Shown piece after piece: positions 22,386-29,248 of a stretch of DNA of 29,248 nt. The stretch's first letter is position 1. Each line of letters opens with the position of its first letter. The translations under genes were made by a program, and so were the position numbers. The notes below the pieces were generated by a model. It was not told the DNA's origin. It saw nothing but the letters and a program-made list of their open reading frames with translations, and made no database searches. Source of the stretch: CBDCWA01 sp046048295 (lineage in GTDB: Bacteria > Pseudomonadota > Alphaproteobacteria > Rhizobiales > Hyphomicrobiaceae); assembly GCA_046048295.1 (NCBI GenBank), contig JBJOGJ010000018.1, forward strand, positions 1 to 29,248, read 5' to 3'.

Positions 22386-24371
22386 GTGCCGGATATCTTC
22401 AGCATCTTCAAGTTGGCAGACGTGATGGCCGGCCTCAACGGCCTTATGACGCCTAATAACCTTATGTTGATGGTCCTTGGGGTGGTTCTGTCGAGCCTGG
22501 TCGCCGCGGCCCCTGGGATAGGGAGTCTCCTGCTCCTTTCGCTCATGCTTCCCTTTGCCATCACGCTGGAGCCATTCGGTTATATCGCGCTCATTTTCGG
22601 CATAGCCACCGTCGGCAACACGGCAAGCACGTTTTCTTCCGTGCTGATCGGGGTGCCTGGGAGTGCAGGCTCCCAGGCGACGATTCTCGACGGTTTTCCG
22701 ATGGCCAAGCGGGGCGAGGCCAACCGGGCGTTCGGTGCTGCTTTCATGGGCTCGCTGCTTGGCGCCTTCATTGGTGCTCTGACTTTCATCATCTCGCTGC
22801 CGGTGTTCGCGCCTCTCGTGCTCAGCATCGGCTCGCCGCAGTTCCTCATGCTCGTGTTGTGGGGGCTCAGCGCAGTCTCCGTCCTGGGTGGTTCGCAGCC
22901 GGTCAAGGGGCTTATCAGTGCCATCGTTGGTCTTTCGATCGCGCTGATTGGAACCGACGCCAGGACGGGTGTCGAACGGTTTACATTCGGGTCAGCGTAC
23001 CTGTGGGACGGCGTGGCGCTCGTCATCATCGCCATGGGCATCTTCGCAGTGCCAGAGATGGTCGACATGGCGCGGCGCAAGAGCAGCATATCTGACGTGC
23101 CGCCGCTTGGTCGCGGGATCTGGCAGGGCATCCTGGATGCATTCCGGCATTGGTGGCTGGTGGTGCGCTGCTCGATCGTGGGTGTCTGGGTCGGAGCACT
23201 GCCTGGCCTCGGCAGCTCTGTTGCTGACTGGTTCGCCTATGCACACGCCTTGCAGACGGAGAAGAACCCGGAAAAGTTTGGTACCGGCGACGTGCGCGGC
23301 GTCATCGCGCCGGAGAGCGCAAACAATGCCAAGGAAGGCGGCGATCTGATACCGACGCTGCTGTTCGGCATTCCGGGCGGCAGTTCGATGGCAATCATTC
23401 TGGTCGGCATGATAGCCGTCGGGATCCAGCCGGGGTCGCAGATACTGACCGCTCAGGCGCCTTACCTGTTTGCGACGGTGTGGACGCTGGTCATTGCAAA
23501 TATCATGGCAACACTGCTTGCGTTGGCTTTTGCGCCGCAGTTCGCGCGCGCCTGCATGGTTCAGTTCTATTATCTGGTGCCGGCGGTGTTCCTCTTCTGC
23601 TGCGTCGGCGCCTTCGGCCACACTCTCGATTTCAACGACCTGATCGCGCTGCTCGTGTTCGGGGCGATCGGCGTACTCATGAAGAAGTACGGCTGGCCAC
23701 GGCCGCCGCTTCTGGTTGCGGTCGTGCTTGGCCCTCAGGTGCAGCAGTACCTGTGGCTGTCGGTCGATCTCTACGGCTACGAATGGTTGACCTTCCCGAG
23801 CGTGCTCGCTCTCGCGCTACTGGTTTTGGGGACGATAGCATTGCCGTTCCTCCGCCGCCGCAGGGGGGATCGCATGCAGAAGATGGAAATGGACATCGTG
23901 CCGGAGTTGGCCCGCATGCACGAGCGGGGCAGTCTTGTGATGGGCGCGGTGCTCGGGTTGGTGTTTGGAGGCATGATCTGGCTCGCGTTCCAGTGGCCGA
24001 TGCGGGCGTCGATCTCGGTGTTCTTTATCGCGGGGGCGGGGCTCCTGCTGGTGGCGCTGCAAGCGGGCCGCGATGTCCTGGCGCTTGCCCGGCACGGAGA
24101 TGCCCGGCCAGCGTCCTATTCGTTCGCCGAAAATTTCGTGGAATTTACCGTTTGGCTCTGGCTCGCTGGGCTCGTGCTATCGTGCTATCTGGTGGGCTTT
24201 CATATATCCTTCGCGCTCTATCCGTTCGCGTATGGGCTTGCTCATCGGGCCGGCTGGCGGGGAATGCTCATCCTGTCCGTGTGTTCGGTCGGGCTGCTCT
24301 GGCTGGTATTCGACTATCTGCTTGGGGCTATCTGGCCGGAACCGCTTCTGCTCCCGTTCCTGTATCAATAG
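22386..24371 (+). CDS. Fused TctA-TctB tripartite tricarboxylate transporter permease
   Basis: A 661-residue inner-membrane permease. A GTG start at 22386 is preferred because GGGAGGG lies seven bases upstream; an ATG at 22323 lacks one. Residues about 10-485 are TctA-like, with AAAPGIGSL, VGNTASTFSSVLIGVPGSAGS, VGALPGLGSSVADW, APESANNAKEGGDLIPTL-type and FGIPGGSSMAIILVGM segments and about ten to twelve helices. After a charged linker (RRRRGDRMQKMEMDIVPELARM) the last 150 residues form four more helices ending LWLVFDYLLGAIWPEP, which is the TctB pattern. Normally TctA (about 500 residues) and TctB (about 150) are separate genes. It should work with the periplasmic TctC encoded divergently to import a carboxylate. 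Confidence 0.88.
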   Translation: MPDIFSIFKLADVMAGLNGLMTPNNLMLMVLGVVLSSLVAAAPGIGSLLLLSLMLPFAITLEPFGYIALIFGIATVGNTASTFSSVLIGVPGSAGSQATILDGFPMAKRGEANRAFGAAFMGSLLGAFIGALTFIISLPVFAPLVLSIGSPQFLMLVLWGLSAVSVLGGSQPVKGLISAIVGLSIALIGTDARTGVERFTFGSAYLWDGVALVIIAMGIFAVPEMVDMARRKSSISDVPPLGRGIWQGILDAFRHWWLVVRCSIVGVWVGALPGLGSSVADWFAYAHALQTEKNPEKFGTGDVRGVIAPESANNAKEGGDLIPTLLFGIPGGSSMAIILVGMIAVGIQPGSQILTAQAPYLFATVWTLVIANIMATLLALAFAPQFARACMVQFYYLVPAVFLFCCVGAFGHTLDFNDLIALLVFGAIGVLMKKYGWPRPPLLVAVVLGPQVQQYLWLSVDLYGYEWLTFPSVLALALLVLGTIALPFLRRRRGDRMQKMEMDIVPELARMHERGSLVMGAVLGLVFGGMIWLAFQWPMRASISVFFIAGAGLLLVALQAGRDVLALARHGDARPASYSFAENFVEFTVWLWLAGLVLSCYLVGFHISFALYPFAYGLAHRAGWRGMLILSVCSVGLLWLVFDYLLGAIWPEPLLLPFLYQ

Positions 24372-24388
24372 CCCGAGAAGGTGGAGCA

Positions 24389-24413
24389 AAAATCGAAATG
24401 CATTATTCGTTTT
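24389..24413. other. Imperfect AT-rich hairpin in the tctAB/dioxygenase gap
   Basis: AAAA-t-CGAA (24389-24397) pairs with TTCG-TTTT (24406-24413) around an eight-base loop, with one bulged base. The rest of this 117-base gap holds no gene. It could be a weak terminator or processing point between the permease and the enzymes downstream. Confidence 0.25.
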
Positions 24414-24488
24414 GACGCAGCGTGGTGGCTCATTTAGAAGTAGTGAAGGAATTGGCCGCCGCGCCAAGAGATTTTTGGAGAGGCATGA

Positions 24489-25523
24489 ATGACCGACGGG
24501 TCGAATCGCTCGGCCAATGGAGATCTGCTTGCGCTGCTTGCGGAACGCATGTCGGGCATGCATATGCGCGGGCAATGGCAGAATGAGACGAACCGTTCGG
24601 ATGGTTCGGCCTGGAACGGCGACATGCTCTTGCCCACGGCGCGTGGCAAGCCCTGGATATGGCGGGCAGCTGACGTGCACGGTTTTCTGACCGATGCGAC
24701 TGAGGCTCTGCCGGAAAGCATGACCTCTAGGCGGTCGGTGCTGTTCAATAATCCCGGGCTGCAGCGGGGCACCGTTGCAACGATAAACATGGGCATTCAG
24801 ATGATCCTGCCCGGCGAAACCGCGTGGGCACATCGTCACTCGATCTCCGCACTCCGCTTCGTCGTCAAGGGTGACGCTGGCTTGATGACGACAGTCGATG
24901 GTGTCGGCTGCCGTATGGAGACCGGAGACCTGGTGCTGACACCGGGCGGCTCGTGGCATGATCATTACAATGGTGGCAACGCCCCCCTCATGTGGCTCGA
25001 CGTTTTGGACGGGCCAGTGATGGCGGCACTCAATCAATCCGTTTTCCAGAATTACGGCGACAAGCGACAGCCGGTCCAGAACGCTGCCCCCAGCGGTGGT
25101 GGGTTGAGATTTGCCTGGTCCGACACATGCAAGGCGCTCGATGCGTTGAACGTGCAGGACCCGCGGAGAGGGCATGTCCATGATTTTCTGGACGCCGGCA
25201 CCGGGGGGCATCCCATGCGTACACTCGGTTGCCGGATGCTGAGGCTACCCCAAGGCTTCGTGGGCGAGAGCTGGCAGCCGCGCAGCAACTCCGTGTTCCA
25301 TGCCTTCAAGGGATCGGGAAGCCTGGTGGCGGACGGCGCGACGATCGAGTGGGAGGAAGGCGATTGCTTTGCGGTGCCCGGCTGGTGCCAGCGTTCGTTC
25401 AGCACGCGCGAGGGCGCGCATCTATTCGAGGTTCATGACGAACCGCTATTAGAGTGCCTCGGCTTGGTGCAGGGAGCATTCGCGGATGCCGTAAGGAGCA
25501 AGCAGGATCGTGAGGGTGGCTAG
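24489..25523 (+). CDS. Gentisate 1,2-dioxygenase-like cupin ring-cleavage enzyme
   Basis: A 344-residue double-cupin protein of the gentisate/salicylate/1-hydroxy-2-naphthoate dioxygenase family, Fe(II) enzymes that open hydroxylated aromatic carboxylates. The N-terminal cupin is complete: AHRHSISALRFVVKG supplies His115 and His117, and SWHDHYN (155-161) supplies the third His. NNPGLQRGT and LTPGGSWHDH are family blocks. In the C-terminal cupin the equivalent positions read QPRSNSVFHAFKG (263-275) and PGWCQRS (297-303), so no metal site is left there, as in related enzymes with one active domain. GGAGAGG lies upstream of the ATG. It follows the permease by 117 bases and precedes the diiron-oxidase candidate. 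The true substrate is not known. Confidence 0.85.
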   Translation: MTDGSNRSANGDLLALLAERMSGMHMRGQWQNETNRSDGSAWNGDMLLPTARGKPWIWRAADVHGFLTDATEALPESMTSRRSVLFNNPGLQRGTVATINMGIQMILPGETAWAHRHSISALRFVVKGDAGLMTTVDGVGCRMETGDLVLTPGGSWHDHYNGGNAPLMWLDVLDGPVMAALNQSVFQNYGDKRQPVQNAAPSGGGLRFAWSDTCKALDALNVQDPRRGHVHDFLDAGTGGHPMRTLGCRMLRLPQGFVGESWQPRSNSVFHAFKGSGSLVADGATIEWEEGDCFAVPGWCQRSFSTREGAHLFEVHDEPLLECLGLVQGAFADAVRSKQDREGG

Positions 25524-25540
25524 AAAGCCCAACCGTATCG

Positions 25541-25555
25541 TTGTGCAAATCACAA
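25541..25555. promoter_or_regulatory. Short inverted repeat upstream of the HDO-like gene
   Basis: TTGTG-caaat-CACAA lies in the 63-base gap between the dioxygenase and the HDO-like gene, 31 bases before the latter's start. It could be a regulator half-site pair or a small hairpin in the mRNA. No consensus promoter goes with it. Confidence 0.3.
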
Positions 25556-25586
25556 TACTGATGGACGTTGAAGGAGCAAGAAAACC

Positions 25587-26327
25587 ATGTCAGTTGCAGA
25601 AAGCTTGAACCCGTCCCTCGACCTGAAGCCTTTTGCGGTCGAAGTTCGACGTCGCGCAATCGCGCAGTTCGACACGCCACAATACAAGCGGTTGCTCGCC
25701 ACCCCGCTGACGCGCAAGCGGTCGCAGGTCTACGTGCTGCAAAAGTCGTTCTGGAATCTGAATCGACGCGACTGCTGGGCGTTCGCGCAGGCATTGTCGC
25801 CGATGTCGGTCAAGAAGCTGATCTGGGAGCATGAGGAGGACGAACTGGCCGGCAATAAGGATCGGGGCGTCGAGGACCACTATTCGTTGCAGGTTCGCCA
25901 ATCCTCCGAGATCGGGCTCACGGCGGACGACTTCAGGAATGAAGAACCACGCGAGGGAACGCGAATGGCCTGCTATGCATGGCTGCACCTCGTGAAGGAC
26001 AGCCATTGGCTCAAGTCTGTTGCCGCCTGCGCAGCGCTGGAGGTTTCAAACTCGTCGGAGTGGGTGCCCGAGGGTGGGATGTCCTACCGGTGGGGCAAGA
26101 AGATGGAGAAGGACCTCGGCATTCCATTCGAGAAGCAGCTCAATGCCAAAGAGCATGCAGAGGTCGATGTCGAGCATGCACACATGCTGATGGACGTGGC
26201 GCGCATGTGCTGCAAATCGCAGGCCGACCTGGACGTCATGATGCAGGGGATGATCGAGAGCTGGCAGCTCGATCGGGCCTGGAAGGGCATTCTCGCCGAC
26301 ATGCTCGCAGAATGCCCGGACAAATAA
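25587..26327 (+). CDS. Haem-oxygenase-like diiron oxidase (HDO) candidate, TenA/PqqC fold
   Basis: A 246-residue all-helical protein of the TenA/PqqC/haem-oxygenase-like superfamily, often annotated as iron-containing redox enzyme. Members with a diiron centre do unusual oxidations such as decarboxylation, N-oxygenation or C-C cleavage. The HDO ligand pattern can be traced: WEHEEDE (80-86) followed by His98, then Glu152 in LEVSNSSEW, then H190-x3-D194-x2-H197 in HAEVDVEHAH. The last helix has the H-x-x-x-D-x-x-H spacing known from CADD-type enzymes. A PqqC- or TenA-type cofactor-free role is less likely given these residues. GAAGGAG lies upstream of the ATG. It is followed 16 bases later by the first of three paralogous cupins. 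Confidence 0.8.
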   Translation: MSVAESLNPSLDLKPFAVEVRRRAIAQFDTPQYKRLLATPLTRKRSQVYVLQKSFWNLNRRDCWAFAQALSPMSVKKLIWEHEEDELAGNKDRGVEDHYSLQVRQSSEIGLTADDFRNEEPREGTRMACYAWLHLVKDSHWLKSVAACAALEVSNSSEWVPEGGMSYRWGKKMEKDLGIPFEKQLNAKEHAEVDVEHAHMLMDVARMCCKSQADLDVMMQGMIESWQLDRAWKGILADMLAECPDK

Positions 26328-26343
26328 AGGAGTACATGTCGGT

Positions 26344-27450
26344 ATGAGCGAGACCGACATCCACACCAAGAAATTCCTCCTCGATCCCTACCTGGACTGG
26401 TGTGCCGGCGAAGGCCTGCCGGTGGTGGAGGGATTTGCGGTCGATCTGAAGCGGGTCGAGCCGGTGGCGTGGGCGCGGCTCGGGCCGGGTTGTCGCGGTG
26501 CCTTCGTGCACCTTAATGGGCGGGGCGACTTCCAGGCAATTCATCTCATCGAATTGGCGCCAGGTGCGAGTTCGGAGGTCATCCGACACGTCTGGGACGA
26601 CATCTACTACGTGCTCTCCGGTCACGGCAGCGCAAAGGTGGAGGTCGCCCCCGGACAGTCGATGAGCTTCGAGTTCGGGCCGCATGCGCTGTTTGCACCG
26701 CCACTCAATGCACCGCACAGACTTTTCAATGCGTCGGGAAGCGAGGCGCTCCGTATAGTTTCGACGAACAATTCGCCGCTGTGGGTCAACCTCGCGCACG
26801 ATGCCCGGTTCATCTTCGGAAACCCGTTCGTGTTCGAAAATCGAGTCGGGGTGGAGTCTCATTGGCAGGGCGAGGGCGAGTTCATCGAGATGAGCCCGGG
26901 CAAGCACATGTGGGAGACCAATTTCGTGCCGGACCTTGCGTCGTTCGAACTCCCCGAGTGGCAGACGCGCGGTGCCGGCAGCTCGAACATCAAGTTCATT
27001 CTCGCGGACAGCGTGATGCACGCACACTGTTCGGAGATGGCCGTTGGCACCTACAAGAAGGCGCACAGGCACGGCGCCGGTGCCCATGTCTTAGCAGTGA
27101 CCGGAACCGGTTATACGCTGATGTGGCATGAGGGCGACAAAGACTTCATGCGCCACGAGTGGGAGCATGGGTTCGTTTTCGCCCCGACGGAGGGGCTGTT
27201 TCACCAGCACTTCAATACAAGCCCGGAGCCGGCGCGGTATCTGGCCTGCTCGCTCGGTTCGCATCGCTACCCGATGACGGCGGCGAAGGTGAAACGCAAG
27301 CGCGATCCGGAATCGAATGCGAAGCAGGGCGGGCTGCAGATCGACTATCGGGATCAGGATCCGCGTATTCACCGGCTGTGGCTCGAAGAGATGGCAAAGA
27401 CTGGCGTGCCTTCCAGAATGGGGCATATTTTCGAGGAGGCACGGCTCTAG
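26344..27450 (+). CDS. Double-cupin protein, copy 1 of a tandem trio
   Basis: A 368-residue bicupin. The opening KKFLLDPYLDWCAGEGLPVVEG recurs in the next two genes. In the N-terminal cupin the H-x-H pair is missing (EVIRHVWDD, where only His82 remains), although His125 in PLNAPHRLFNAS is kept. The C-terminal cupin looks metal-competent: HRHGAGAH (His241, His243, His248) plus FHQHF (His287, His289). The C-terminus IDYRDQDPRIHRLWLEEM is also shared with copy 2. AAAGGAG lies upstream; a nearby ATG at 26336 is in another frame. It could be a dioxygenase, isomerase or decarboxylase; the family is not assigned to a reaction that I know. Close spacing suggests one transcript with the HDO-like gene and the two other copies. 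Confidence 0.85.
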   Translation: MSETDIHTKKFLLDPYLDWCAGEGLPVVEGFAVDLKRVEPVAWARLGPGCRGAFVHLNGRGDFQAIHLIELAPGASSEVIRHVWDDIYYVLSGHGSAKVEVAPGQSMSFEFGPHALFAPPLNAPHRLFNASGSEALRIVSTNNSPLWVNLAHDARFIFGNPFVFENRVGVESHWQGEGEFIEMSPGKHMWETNFVPDLASFELPEWQTRGAGSSNIKFILADSVMHAHCSEMAVGTYKKAHRHGAGAHVLAVTGTGYTLMWHEGDKDFMRHEWEHGFVFAPTEGLFHQHFNTSPEPARYLACSLGSHRYPMTAAKVKRKRDPESNAKQGGLQIDYRDQDPRIHRLWLEEMAKTGVPSRMGHIFEEARL

Positions 27451-27470
27451 GCCGGCGAGGAAAGGATCAG

Positions 27471-28589
27471 ATGGATCGCGAGAAGAAATTTCTGCTCGAC
27501 CCTTATGGCGACTGGTGCGCGGGCGAAGGTATTCCGGTCATCGGCGGGCTCGGAGTAGACCTCCTGGCGATCGAGACCGGAAGCTGGCCGCGGCTTGGCG
27601 AAAAATGCAAGGGCGCCATCGTCAATATGGAGGGGCGGGGCGACTACATGTCGATCTTCGTCTACGACCTGCCGCCGGCTGCCGCGACCGCGCCGCAACG
27701 CCACCTGTTCGATGAGGTCTTTTACGTGCTGTCGGGGCACGGCACCATGACGGTCGAAATGGCCGGTGGTGGTACGCATACGTTCGAGTGGGGGCCGCGA
27801 TCGATGTTCGCGCCGCCGATCAATGCGCGCTACAGGATTTTCAATGCTTCGGGTGCCGAGCCGGCGCGGCTCGCATCGGGCAATGCGATGCCGTTCATCT
27901 ACAACTTCTTCCGCGACGAAAGGTTCGTGTTCGACAACCCTCATACTTTCGGCGATCGCGAAGGGCCTGGAACCTACTTCGAAGGCGAAGGCAAATTCAC
28001 GGAGGTCCGCCAGGGACGTCACATGTGGGAAACCAACTTCGTGCCGGATCTCAGTGATTTCGAGTTGAAGCCATGGGAGAACCGGGGGGCCGGCTCTTCG
28101 AACATGCAATTCATCCTGGCTGATGGATCGATGGGCGCGCACGTTTCCGAGATGCCTGTCGGCACCTACAAGAAGGGGCATCGCCACGGGCCCGGCCTGC
28201 ACGTGTTCTTCGTGCACGGAACGGGATACACGCTACTCTGGAATATGGACGACGAGGATTTTAAGCGTGTCGACTGGCGGCATGGCGTGGTATTTGCGCC
28301 GCCTCGGGACATGTTCCACCAGCACTTCGATACGAGTGCACAGCCCGCCAGATATCTGGCGATCGGTTTTGGTACCAAGCGGTACCCGATCATATACGAC
28401 CGGCGGGCAGGCTCCGAAAACAATCGCTCGGATGTCAGCATCAAGCTCGGGGGGCGGCAGATCGAGTATGACGATCAGGATCCGCGCATCCACAGGATCT
28501 GGCTCGAGGAAATTCGCAAGACCGGTGTCAAATCGCAGCTCGGGAAGTATTTTGACGAGGCGGCAATTGAAAGAGAACTCGGCTGGTAG
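27471..28589 (+). CDS. Double-cupin protein, copy 2 of a tandem trio
   Basis: A 372-residue bicupin paralogous to the genes on both sides. The ATG at 27471 has GAGGAAAGGA upstream and gives the shared opening KKFLLDPYGDWCAGEG. A longer frame upstream lies inside copy 1 and is rejected. The N-terminal cupin has lost most ligands: APQRHLFDE has one His (78) where copy 3 has three, and the third-ligand position reads Tyr (PINARYRIFNAS). The C-terminal cupin keeps HRHGPGLH (His237, His239, His244) and FHQHF (His283, His285). The tail IEYDDQDPRIHRIWLEEI matches copy 1. The pattern suggests one working metal site per chain and possibly hetero-oligomers among the three proteins. Reaction unknown. 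Confidence 0.85.
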   Translation: MDREKKFLLDPYGDWCAGEGIPVIGGLGVDLLAIETGSWPRLGEKCKGAIVNMEGRGDYMSIFVYDLPPAAATAPQRHLFDEVFYVLSGHGTMTVEMAGGGTHTFEWGPRSMFAPPINARYRIFNASGAEPARLASGNAMPFIYNFFRDERFVFDNPHTFGDREGPGTYFEGEGKFTEVRQGRHMWETNFVPDLSDFELKPWENRGAGSSNMQFILADGSMGAHVSEMPVGTYKKGHRHGPGLHVFFVHGTGYTLLWNMDDEDFKRVDWRHGVVFAPPRDMFHQHFDTSAQPARYLAIGFGTKRYPIIYDRRAGSENNRSDVSIKLGGRQIEYDDQDPRIHRIWLEEIRKTGVKSQLGKYFDEAAIERELGW

Positions 28590-28615
28590 GGCCGGGCAAA
28601 AAAGGAAACGGTGCC

Positions 28616-29248
28616 ATGGAAGACGCACATACAAGCAGTAAAGGCCGGTTCCTGGTCGATCCGTATCTCGAATGGTGCGAGTCCGAGGGATTGCCGGTCG
28701 TCGAGGATTTCTGCGTCCACATGCCCGATGTCGAAACCAAGCCGTGGCCGAGGCTGGGCGACAAGTGCAATGGCGCGTTCGTACATCTCAAGGGGCGAGG
28801 GGATTTCATTTCGATCTTCCTGATGGACCTTGCACCGTCGGCGGCGACGCATTGGCACAAGCATCTCTACGAGGAGGTGTTCTATGTGATCGAGGGGCAT
28901 GGAAGTTGTACGGTCGAGGCAGTCAATGGGCAGAAACATACCTTCGAGATTGGGCCGCACAGCCTGTTTTCGCTGCCGCTCAATTCGCCGTACCGGTTGT
29001 TCAATGCTTCAGGGCGGGAGCGGCTGCTGATCGCATCCACCAACAATTTCTGCATGATGCTGAACGTGCTGCGCAAGGAGAGTTTCATCTTCGACAATCC
29101 GGTGCAGTTTCCCGAACGCGAAGGGCCGCTTGGCTATCTCCAAGGCGAGGGGACGTTCGTGCCCACGCACCGCAATCGCGAGATGTGGGAGACGAACTTC
29201 ATCCCGGACCTCTCGGCGATCGAACTCCGGAAGTGGAACAGCCGCGGT
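28616..29248 (+). CDS. Double-cupin protein, copy 3 of a tandem trio (3' end outside window)
   Basis: The first 211 codons of a third paralogue, cut by the window end in frame. An AAAGGAAA stretch precedes the ATG at 28616, 26 bases after copy 2. It shares the opening GRFLVDPYLEWCESEGLPVVE and the block EMWETNFIPDLSAIEL. Unlike copies 1 and 2, its N-terminal cupin has the full motif, with His79, His81, His83 and Glu87 in THWHKHLYEEVFYVIEGHG. The third-His position, however, is Tyr (PLNSPYRLFNAS). The C-terminal cupin lies beyond the window, so its metal site cannot be judged. Retention of the N-site here and of the C-site in the other copies hints at division of labour. Confidence 0.85.
   Translation, partial: MEDAHTSSKGRFLVDPYLEWCESEGLPVVEDFCVHMPDVETKPWPRLGDKCNGAFVHLKGRGDFISIFLMDLAPSAATHWHKHLYEEVFYVIEGHGSCTVEAVNGQKHTFEIGPHSLFSLPLNSPYRLFNASGRERLLIASTNNFCMMLNVLRKESFIFDNPVQFPEREGPLGYLQGEGTFVPTHRNREMWETNFIPDLSAIELRKWNSRG

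Noticed and set aside
24389..24413. Strong terminator between tctAB and the dioxygenase
   Set aside because: The stem is AT-rich, bulged and lacks a separate T-run; kept only as a low-confidence structure.
24177..25211. 344-codon open frame antisense to tctAB and the dioxygenase
   Set aside because: No domains and crosses two confident genes and their gap; composition typical of antisense shadow.

Overview
The window reads as the chromosome of a GC-rich alphaproteobacterium, possibly of the Hyphomicrobiales/Rhizobiales. The basis is the CpaC/CpaD pair (the CpaD lipoprotein is essentially an alphaproteobacterial Flp-pilus part), an OpgG/OpgI-like/OpgH/OpgC glucan locus of the kind known from Rhodobacter, and Bug-type TctC solute capture. 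No rRNA, tRNA, CRISPR array, transposase or phage gene was recognised. Genes are densely packed, with many 4-base or short overlaps.

Left part (1-6240): cpaC and cpaD of a Tad/Flp pilus system run rightward and stop abruptly at a convergent hupE (metal permease) and tadD (TPR lipoprotein). A good rho-independent terminator lies between tadD and hupE. A luciferase-like flavin monooxygenase and a two-domain VOC protein follow as a divergent pair.

Middle part (6251-17646): an osmoregulated periplasmic glucan (OPG) island. Leftward from about 10.6 kb run a Tat-exported OpgG-family protein, a FemAB/GNAT-like acyltransferase, two small SMR/EamA-type membrane proteins and a four-helix membrane protein. 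Rightward run an OpgI-like second OpgG paralogue, the glucosyltransferase OpgH, the succinyltransferase OpgC, an SGNH-fold protein with a degraded active site, and an exported esterase-D-type hydrolase. OpgH makes the beta-1,2-glucan backbone, the OpgG-type protein processes it in the periplasm, and OpgC succinylates it. The two exported hydrolase-fold proteins and the GNAT/SMR group are candidates for further decoration or trimming.

Right part (17660-29248, running off the end): a catabolic divergon organised around an IclR regulator. Leftward are IclR, a DapA/NahE-type aldolase, a TctC binding protein and a UbiD decarboxylase. Rightward are a fused TctA-TctB permease, a gentisate-dioxygenase-like cupin, a haem-oxygenase-like diiron oxidase (HDO) candidate, and three tandem paralogous double-cupin proteins, the last cut by the window end. 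This looks like uptake and degradation of an unidentified carboxylated (probably aromatic) compound. The diiron-oxidase candidate beside three cupins with different patterns of metal-ligand loss is the most novel-looking part of the window.
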